In this document: positions 56,794-64,000 of the stretch, in pieces
Numbering within the stretch: the first letter of the stretch is position 1
Layout: the number at the start of each line of letters is the position of its first letter
NCBI GenBank assembly: GCA_002917075.1
Contig: NTMA01000005.1
Span: forward strand, 620,001 to 684,000
Direction of reading: 5' to 3'
Origin: Hawksworthiomyces lignivorus
Lineage: Eukaryota > Ascomycota > Sordariomycetes > Ophiostomatales > Ophiostomataceae
DNA length: 64,000 nt
Translations under genes and position numbers: made by a program
The notes under the pieces: generated by a model
Told to the model about the DNA's origin: nothing
Seen by the model: only the letters and a program-made list of their open reading frames with translations
Database searches by the model: none

Positions 56794-59314
56794 ATGTGTG
56801 GCATCTTTGCTTGTCACTGGTATGTCCTTCTTGCTCTTTCTGTCGTATGCCTCAATTTTGGCTGGGGGAGCCGTTGAGTCATACTTTGCGCGGGGTTGCG
56901 AAACAGACTCAATCGACCCTTAACTCTCTCGATAATGCCTTGAGAATATTTCAATTGCTTCGATAAAGACCTCGAGAGCTAATTGAACGTCAAACTTGTT
57001 TTACTGACTCGATATAGTCATCCCGACGTCCAAAAGTTCAAGCCGACTGCCCTTCGGCTCTCGAAGGCGTATGTGCTCCCTTGCTTGCTCTCTTCTCCCG
57101 CCCCCCTCTTTGTTTATAGGATTTGAAAGCTCACTGACACTTCTCCTTCTAGAATTCGGCATCGGGGACCCGATTGGAGTATGTCTATGTCGTCTGACTT
57201 CACATATTGCTTAGTGCAAAGCTCCGTACTGACTGAAACTGCACAATAGGCGGCAGCGTTATTTCTAACAACACGAGTATGGAACCACAAACACCACGAA
57301 TGAGAAGAGATAGAGAAAATGAAACCCTGGTTTATCTGGAGGTCATGCTGATGATCATCTTGTGCTAACGCTGCTGTTTATAGTTCTGTGCCACGAGCGG
57401 CTCAGTATCGTCGGTGTTGGTGGGTCGCATTCCGTTGTTCTTGTGTCGATGACACATCGGACGCATACTCACACGAAAGCAGAGAGCGGAGCCCAACCGC
57501 TCACCAATGCCGATGAGACCATTGTCCTCGCTGTTAACGGCGAGATCTACAACCATCGTCTTCTTCGCAAGAACTTGAAGACTCCTTACCACTTCAAGAC
57601 CACCTCCGACTGCGAGGTCATCATTCCGTTGGTGCGTCTCTACGAGCTGCAACGGCCCTCCTGGAAGGCTATTAGCAGTCAAAGTTTTGCTTCTAACTTG
57701 TTGGGCAGTATCTGGAATATGGCATCGATGCGCCCAAGTACCTTGATGGAATGTTCTCCTTTGTGCTGTACGACAAGAAGCTGGACCGCACAATAGCTGC
57801 CCGTGATCCCATCGGCATCACGACCTTCTACCAGGGCTGGTCATCTTCGCAGCCCAACACCACGTATTTCGGCTCGGAGCTCAAGTGCCTGCATCCCGTC
57901 TGCGACAAGATCGAGTCGTTCCCTCCCGGGTACATCTTCGACAGCAAGACCAACGAGCGCACGCGCTACTTTGAGCCGACATGGTGGGAGCCCACGCGCG
58001 TTCCCTCGACCCCCCTGGACCTGAAGCTGATCCGCGAGACGCTTGAGCGCTCTGTGCGGAAACGGCTGATGGCCGAGGTGCCGTATGGCGTGCTGCTGTC
58101 GGGCGGTCTCGACTCCAGCCTGGTGGCGTCCATCGCGCAGCGCGAGACGCTCCGCATGAAGGAGCTGGCCAAGGCCAACGGCGACAAGGAGCCGACGTCC
58201 TTCGGCGCCCCGCCAGCCGACAACCACGACAACATGGACCGCGGCGAGGGCCTCGTCGGTATCGACGACGACAACGAGCTCTCCACGGTGACGTACCTGC
58301 CGCAGCTCAACTCGTTCTCGATCGGCCTGCCCGGCTCGCCCGACAACAAGGCCGCCCTCGAGGTGGCCAAGTTCCTGGGCACCAAGCACCACGTCATGAC
58401 CTTTACCATCGAGGACGGCCTCAACGCCCTGTCGGACGTCATCTACCACCTCGAGACGTACGACGTGACCACCATCCGCGCGTCCACGCCCATGTACCTC
58501 CTGTCCCGCAAGATCAAGGCCATGGGCATCAAGATGGTCCTGAGCGGCGAGGGCAGCGACGAGATCTTCGGCGGCTACCTGTACTTCCACGCCGCGCCGG
58601 ACAAGGAGGCCCTCCACGCGGAGACGGTGCGCCGCGTCAAGCACCTGCACCTGTCCGACTGCCTCCGGGCCAACAAGTCGACGTCCGCCTGGGGCCTGGA
58701 GGCCCGCGTGCCCTTCCTGGACAAGCAGTTCCTCGAGGTCGCCATGAACGTCGACCCCAAGGAGAAGATGATCACCAAGGAGCGCATCGAGAAGTACATC
58801 CTGCGCAAGGCCTTTGACACCTCGGACGACCCGACCGCGCAGCCGTATCTGCCGGACAACATCCTCTGGCGCCAGAAGGAGCAGTTCTCGGACGGCGTCG
58901 GCTACGGATGGATCGACGCCCTCAAGGACAACGCCGAGCTGCACGTCACCGACGAGATGATGAAGAACCCCAAGCCTGAGTGGGGTGATGACATTCCCGA
59001 CACCAAGGAGGCGTATGTTCTTTCTTTTCTTTCCTTTTTCCTCCCCGCCTCCGAATCAAATTTGCTCCTCTTGAGCACTCAGCTAACTGATGGCATAGCT
59101 ACTGGTACCGCCTCATGTTCGACGAGCACTTCCCGCCGTACTGCGCCTCGACGGTCATGCGGTGGACGCCGACCTGGTCGAAGCAGACGGATCCCAGTGG
59201 ACGGTAAGTGGTATTCTGTCTTCTTTTTTGCTTCTCCTTCCCCTTTGCAAGTGACCGCTGACACGGCATAGCGCCATCGCCATCCACAACGACAAATACG
59301 AAAACGCCGCGTAA
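56794..59314 (+). CDS. ASN1: Asparagine synthetase (glutamine-hydrolysing)
   Basis: Cytosolic class II amidotransferase: aspartate + glutamine + ATP to asparagine + glutamate + AMP + PPi. Nine exons: 56794-56819, 57018-57068, 57153-57178, 57250-57276, 57384-57419, 57483-57631, 57709-59012, 59099-59203 and 59272-59314; 588 residues, near yeast Asn1 (572). The glutaminase domain begins MCGIFACH, so Cys2 is the nucleophile after Met removal. It continues as [39 protein letters not shown] and AVNGEIYNH, all assembled from micro-exons. The synthetase domain shows PP-loop [10 protein letters not shown] at about 233 and [14 protein letters not shown] near 387, then EARVPFLDK. The C-terminal exons encode [15 protein letters not shown] and the [11 protein letters not shown] tail. 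Intron 1 carries a perfect TGAGTCA. Confidence 0.95.
56875..56881 (+). promoter_or_regulatory. Candidate Gcn4/Cpc1 site in intron 1 of asparagine synthetase
   Basis: Perfect TGAGTCA (TGASTCA consensus of the Gcn4/Cpc1 bZIP factor). A TGACTC core follows at 57005-57010 in the same intron. Asparagine synthetase is a known general-control target in fungi; binding here is inferred. Confidence 0.45.
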
Positions 59315-60958
59315 ACTCATGGTCTTTTAGTTGCATGATCTAAAATATTTATGTGTGTAAACTGGCGAGTTACTTGGACATATTGAATATCTAGAGACTG
59401 GGGATTTCAGCAGCAGGGTTTAGCTCTCTGTGGATTGGAAGCGGCGATAGAATTGTGTTTGTGTTCGCTTAAAACTTGAAATAAAAAAACATGATTTTTG
59501 GTTAGGCCAACACAAGAAAGGAAATGCCACAATATTTGTCGATGCTCTGGTATAAGAGACACTTTGCTAACAATGCCTGGTCCAGAAAATGGAGCAGCAA
59601 CAATACTGTTTAGAATACTTTTATAGTGGACAGAGAAATACGGGGAAGCTGTTCATAGCACTCAACGGACAAAACGGGCAGTATCTCTTGCAGTGTGCCG
59701 GAAGAAAAGAGCCGTGCTAGCGACTTTCTCTAGTGAGAATATAAACAGAAAGAACAGCAGTCGATAACAGCACATGGCATTCAAATCTACAAAAGTACAG
59801 GCGGACGAAAGCCTCGTCTCGATTACGCAGCAGTAAGCAGGCCGTCTCTGCACGATGGAATTGACATAATACACGTTACACACGGTGCCCATTTAGCCAG
59901 CGTTTTGCATGGTCCTGATTTAGGACCAAGCCTAGCTTGACCTCGAAGCCGAAGAGCCCATGTGTCGCGAGCCCTTGCTTATTTCGCTGCTCAAGCATTT
60001 GTCGGGCTCCTGCAGTCCCAGCGTGCTTCATAGGCCGGAGTTACTGCAGACAATCGCCTGAGAGAGAAAAGTAGCTTAATATGAGTCTAGCTAAGCAACC
60101 AAGGACGGTTGTGTCGTTTTCCTCTGATTCGGAGGATGGGAATTGTAGATGGCCAAACTTGCATTTTAGCGTGATCCGGATAATGGGAAAATTTACCAAC
60201 CTAAGGAGTATCGTACCTCGCCTACTACCTATTAGTGAATTCCCGCTGCGGATCATCACAGAGACTCGGCAATTTTCCGACAGTGTGAAGGCTTCAACTG
60301 CTCTGAACAAAACTGCAGGCATTGCAACATCCGCCGCACATGTAAAATGCACGTCTTACCCCAAAAGGACCCTGTAATTTTGGAGATGTACAAGAAGGGA
60401 AATGGTGATAAATTACGCAAAAAATTATGTGCATCACATGGAGCAAAACGGCCGACTCCGTGCCATCAGTACCACGTACAACAGCAAAACCGCCCCACGT
60501 GGGTGCTGTAGCAGCAACCCGACAGTCTTTCCTCGCGCCGTTATTGCCAGGACCCTCTGTAATTTGGTTGGCTGGTTCTATGTGCTTCTCTGTCTCGGTT
60601 TGGGCTGGGTTTGGCTTGGGTTTGGCTTGTTTTCCCTTTCATCCCCCCGGTTTGAGCCGAAGACCCTCCGTCTCCACTAAAATTTCAACCAAATTTTGAA
60701 GTCTACGGAGCAATGGCCAGCCAAGAGGCACCACACACACACACACAAAGAGAAAGGCACATACTCACACGCACAAACACACACACAGACATAGCTCAAC
60801 AAACTCTCTCACCACCTTTTTCACTGCTACCCTTTTTATTGTCGCAAAAAGTCCTTCCCTCTACCCTCAATTTCTCCCTTCCATTAGCAGCGCATCGCTT
60901 TCCCTTCACCAGTCTCTCCTACTAGACCATCGCCAACATCACCCACAACACAGTCAAG
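59315..60958. other. Intergenic region upstream of porin
   Basis: 1.6 kb. A 98-codon plus-strand ORF (60081-60377) and an antisense ORF of similar length overlap each other and match nothing known. A CA-rich microsatellite lies at about 60727-60790. The porin promoter and 5' UTR are expected at the right end. Confidence 0.45.
60727..60790 (+). repeat. (CA)n-rich microsatellite
   Basis: Interrupted CA/CACG repeats between about 60727 and 60790, roughly 170 bp before the porin start; probably within the promoter or 5' UTR. Confidence 0.75.
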
Positions 60959-62735
60959 ATGTCTGTCCCCAACTTCTCTGACATTGCCAAGGCGGCCAAC
61001 GACGTAAGTTTCTTTTTATTTTTGTTTTTCCCGTGCCAATTCTTCGTCGTCAATTCTGCAGTGTTTCGACCGCATAAGAGGCGGGACCGAGAATAGGGCG
61101 AATCGTTGGCATTGTCAACAACAATTCCTCTGGAAGGAAACTTCTACTCTTTCTTCCCTGCATCCATTCAGAAGATGAAACAGTTCACTGACAGTTCAAT
61201 TGCCTGCCCTTCAATTAGCTGCTGAACAAGGACTTCTACCACCTGTCCGCCGGCACGCTCGAGGTCAAGAGCAACACCCCCAACAACGTTGCCTTCAAGG
61301 TCACCGGCAAGAACACCCACGAGAAGACCACCACTGGCACGGTAAGTCTCGGAAGAGCTTAGGCCTCAACCTACGAAGCTATGGGGAAGAAGAGCCGGAG
61401 TGGGGCGATAGAGGGGGAGGGGTAACAGTACACACGGTCTGGCGAGGAAGCATCGCAGGCACAGAAGATAGAGCGTTTCCGGGTGAAGGGACGGTGACGG
61501 GCTCTTCCCGTTACGCGTCACTGCTCTCTTCTGAAGCTGTCTGCTCGGCTCTCCTGGCATCTCATGTCCTGCGACCTGCCGCCTCTCTCCCCTTAGCTTC
61601 AATACCTCCCTTCCCCACTAGGCCCGTCCATGACGCTAATGCTCCTATTCTACAGATCGAGGGCAAATATGCCGACAAGTCTCTCGGTACGCAACCGTCC
61701 AACAACCCCAAGGTGGCACCTCATGGCAGCCGCGCTGGCTCCCCTGGACCACAACGAAGAAACAGCGGCCGCACTCGGACAGCGAAGTCGCTGCCTCTCT
61801 TCCCTGCGCCGCCTGCTTCGGATCCTCCTTCTTCTTCATCTCCTTCCCCCCAGGCTGCTTCCCACCCTCCATCTCGCCCCACCTCCTCAACATCCTTCAA
61901 TGTCGCCATCTCGCGCATCGGCGGGCGTCGCAGCGGCCTGCCTGTCGAGGTGGCGATAGCCTTGTCGCCCAAAGTGACAACGTTGCTAATGTTTTATACT
62001 CGCACAGGCCTGACCGTCACGCAGACCTGGAACACGGCCAACGCCCTCGAGTCCAAGCTTGAGCTCGCCGATACCCTGGCCAAGGGCCTCAAGGCCGAGG
62101 GTGTCTTCTCCTTCCTGCCGGCCACCCAGGCCCGCGGCGCCAAGTTCAACCTGCACTTCAAGCAGAGCAGCTTCCACGGCCGCGCCTTCTTCGACCTGCT
62201 GAAGGGCCCCACCGCCAACGTCGACGCCGTCATCGGCCACGACGGCTTCCTGGCTGGCGCCAGCGCCGGCTACGACGTCAACAAGGCTGCCGTCACCAGC
62301 TACAGCGCTGCCGTCGGCTACCAGGCCCCCGCCTACTCCGCTGCCGTCACCGCCAGCGACAACCTGAGCATCTTCGCTGCCAGCTACCACCACAAGGTCA
62401 ACTCCCAGGTCGAGGCTGCCGCCAAGGCCACCTGGAACAGCAAGAGCGGCAACGCCGTCGGCCTCGAGGTCGCCACCAAGTACCGCCTAGACCCCCTGTC
62501 CTTCGTCAAGGCCAAGATCAACGACCGCGGTGTCGCCGCCGTCGCCTACAACGTTCTCCTGCGCGAGGGCGTTGCTTTCGGCATTGGCGCCTCCTTCGAC
62601 ACCCAGAAGCTCGACCAGGCCACCCACAAGGTCAGCAGCACAATCCAGTCCCCTGGTCCCTCCCGCCTCTTGCATGATTTAATTTTCAGTGCTAACTCCT
62701 ACCAGGTCGGCACTAGCTTCACCTTCGAGGCGTAA
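60959..62735 (+). CDS. por1: Mitochondrial outer-membrane porin (VDAC)
   Basis: Voltage-dependent anion channel, a 19-strand beta-barrel of the mitochondrial outer membrane that passes metabolites and ions. Exons 60959-61003, 61219-61341, 61656-61686 (31 nt), 62008-62630 and 62706-62735 give 283 residues, the canonical fungal porin length. The N-terminus MSVPNFSDIAKAANDLLNKD is the amphipathic helix; next come GTLEVKSNTPNNVAFKVTGK and EGKYADKSLGLTVTQTWNT, then FFDLLKGPTANVDAVIGHDG, and the barrel closes with ATHKVGTSFTFEA. Codon use is strongly C-ending, as expected for an abundant protein. Introns 2 and 3 are unusually long for this window (314 and 321 nt). Introns 3 and 4 are multiples of three and lack stop codons, so a single long ORF runs through them and misleads ORF callers. 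Confidence 0.96.
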
Positions 62736-63152
62736 GGAGCCCTTGCAGGCCCTCTCTTACTCTCTATTAGACAGATCAGGTGACAAGCGCATGCCGGGTG
62801 GTGAGGTGAACAAAAGTTTATTTTTCGCTGAGACAAGGGATTTTTTGGCTGGCCAGGACATAATATCCTCCTCTGGTAGCGTTATGGACTGTGCTGATTG
62901 GTAGAAGAGATGCATCAAAACAAGTAAATAAGAAGTGCCTAATCCCGTATACATGAGGTGTGTCTGTCTGCGTGTGCGTGAAGGCTAAGCCGGCCGTCTT
63001 GGAGCGGCTTTCAGCCGCTCAATGGCCCATCAAAATTGGTTCAAAGTAAATCTATATTGCGACGAAGCATCGAAGTCATACTCGTACAAATCAACACATA
63101 AGGCCCCACAATCTACTGTGCGGGGGCACCAACCTCAGGTTGCCGCTTCTCT
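62736..63152. other. Convergent intergenic region
   Basis: 417 bp between the stop codons of the porin and the J-domain protein; expected to hold both 3' UTRs. No gene seen. Confidence 0.5.
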
Positions 63153-64000
63153 CTATTTGGTCTTCTTCTTGTCGCTGCTCCACCCGCCAAATAGCATCAC
63201 CGGCACCACGACGCCGGCGACCAGCGCCGCGCTGATCACCAGGAACCCCAGCACCATGGACGGCTCGACGTCGATGGCCGCGCGGGCGGCGGCGGCCGCT
63301 CGCCGCTGGGCTGTGCGCTCGTCGATGTGCTGGTGCGTCCGCTCGCTGGACGCGCGGTCAAAGTGCGGCGTGCTCGGGCTGGACCGCGTGCCGGTATCGG
63401 CCGGGTTGGCATTGGCGGGCCCCGCACCGGCACGGGTGCCGGCCGCCGATGCGCCCCCAGCCGCTCCCTGTCCGCTGGCAGAAGCGGAGCTGCCGCCGCT
63501 GTTGCGGTAAAAGCTGGGCGGCGGGCCGCGGAACGCGCTGCGCCGCCGGCTGAGGCCGGACGCCGGCCGGCCGCCGGCCGGGCCCGTGCTGTGATACGAT
63601 CCATGCGGCCGGTGGTGGTGGTGCTGGTGCTGGTGGTGCAGGCGGTGGCGCATGACGTCGCGGTCGTAGACGGCTCGCTTATCGACGTGACCGAGGACAG
63701 CGTAGGCCTCGGACAGGCGCATAAAGCGGCGCGGCGCATGCGGGTCGTGCGGGTTGTGATCCGGGTGGTGGAGCTTCGAGAGCCGGTAGAACGACCTGGG
63801 GTAAAGAACAGAAAACAATTGTAAGCTAAAAGCATCCGAATTGCGGCCTCGCACAAGACCCAATGTAAGAATTGCTCTATCTACCTTTTGATGTCCGCCA
63901 TAGAGGCGTCCACCGGCACGTTCAGCGTCTCATAGTGCGACTCGTTGCTGGCGGGGGCAGCGCCGTCTTGAAACAGACGCCGGCTGCTGTGAAACGGCCG
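63153..64000 (-). CDS. J-domain (DnaJ/Hsp40) protein with C-terminal membrane anchor, 5' partial
   Basis: Hsp70 co-chaperone. Two exons are visible on the minus strand, 63885-64000 (running off the window) and 63153-63795. The J domain begins at SHYETLNVPVDASMADIKRSFYRLSKL, crosses the splice, and carries the Hsp70-stimulating HPD in LHHPDHNPHD. It is followed by RFMRLSEAYAVLGHVDKRAVYDRD. Next is a His-rich run (HQHQHHHHRPHGSYH) and a long Gly/Ala/Ser/Arg-rich linker. A hydrophobic segment near the C-terminus (VLGFLVISAALVAGVVVPVML) is followed by a Lys-rich end (SSDKKKTK), so the protein is likely tail-anchored. The visible N-terminal part (RPFHSSRRLFQDG) resembles a mitochondrial presequence. 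The start codon lies outside the window. Confidence 0.88.

Noticed and set aside
57841..58944. 367-codon minus-strand ORF antisense to asparagine synthetase
   Set aside because: It mirrors the codon pattern of the real gene in a GC-rich region, is Val/Leu/Gly/Asp-repetitive and has no family features.
61200..62735. 511-codon plus ORF covering the porin region
   Set aside because: It uses a wrong frame in exon 2 and reads through introns 2-4; the five-exon porin of exactly 283 residues explains the locus. The stop-free introns are kept as a finding.
1..64000. CRISPR arrays, transposons, rRNA genes, secondary-metabolite or toxin clusters
   Set aside because: No regularly spaced repeats, transposase or reverse-transcriptase motifs, rRNA-like sequence, or PKS/NRPS domains were seen on either strand.

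Overview
This is nuclear DNA from a filamentous ascomycete (Pezizomycotina). The genes carry short spliceosomal introns with GTAAGT/GTATGT-type donors and CAG/TAG acceptors. I could model 49 introns in 19 genes, and every complete joined reading frame is in phase. The gene set fits this group: a secreted GtaA-type glutaminase, a FluG-type amidohydrolase/glutamine synthetase fusion, a GPI-anchored GH76 mannosidase and a FRE-type ferric reductase. A Sordariomycete, perhaps hypocrealean, is my guess from style only; nothing here proves the order.

Layout. 0.2-8.5 kb: translation factor eIF3i (minus), C1-tetrahydrofolate synthase (plus) and a YFH7-like P-loop kinase (plus). 8.5-14.8 kb: a gene-poor stretch. 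14.8-19.7 kb: a ferric reductase (plus) and a membrane acyltransferase-3 (minus). 19.7-27.8 kb: a second gene desert, AT-rich with simple repeats. 27.8-37.7 kb: GtaA glutaminase (plus), then four minus-strand genes: Aurora kinase, an HSL-type alpha/beta hydrolase, a small MYND zinc-finger protein and a GH76 mannosidase. 38-46.4 kb: a doubtful two-exon ORF (minus), a FluG-like protein (plus) and ERV41 (plus). 46.8-54.5 kb: MCP2-like ABC1-family protein (minus), an unrecognised acidic protein (plus), PEX19 (minus) and UBC9 (plus). 56.8-64 kb: asparagine synthetase (plus), mitochondrial porin/VDAC (plus) and a J-domain protein cut by the window edge (minus).

This is mostly a housekeeping neighbourhood. 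The genes belong to unrelated pathways: translation, one-carbon and amino-acid metabolism, SUMO conjugation, peroxisome biogenesis, ER-Golgi transport, mitosis and mitochondria. There is no sign of a gene cluster, transposon, CRISPR array or transferred island, and I did not find a new multi-gene system. The more interesting points are: a long presequence-like N-terminus with an internal start in the C1-THF synthase; stop-free introns of 3n length in the porin gene; a run of micro-exons and Gcn4/Cpc1-type sites in the asparagine synthetase gene; and an unrecognised conserved-looking acidic protein.
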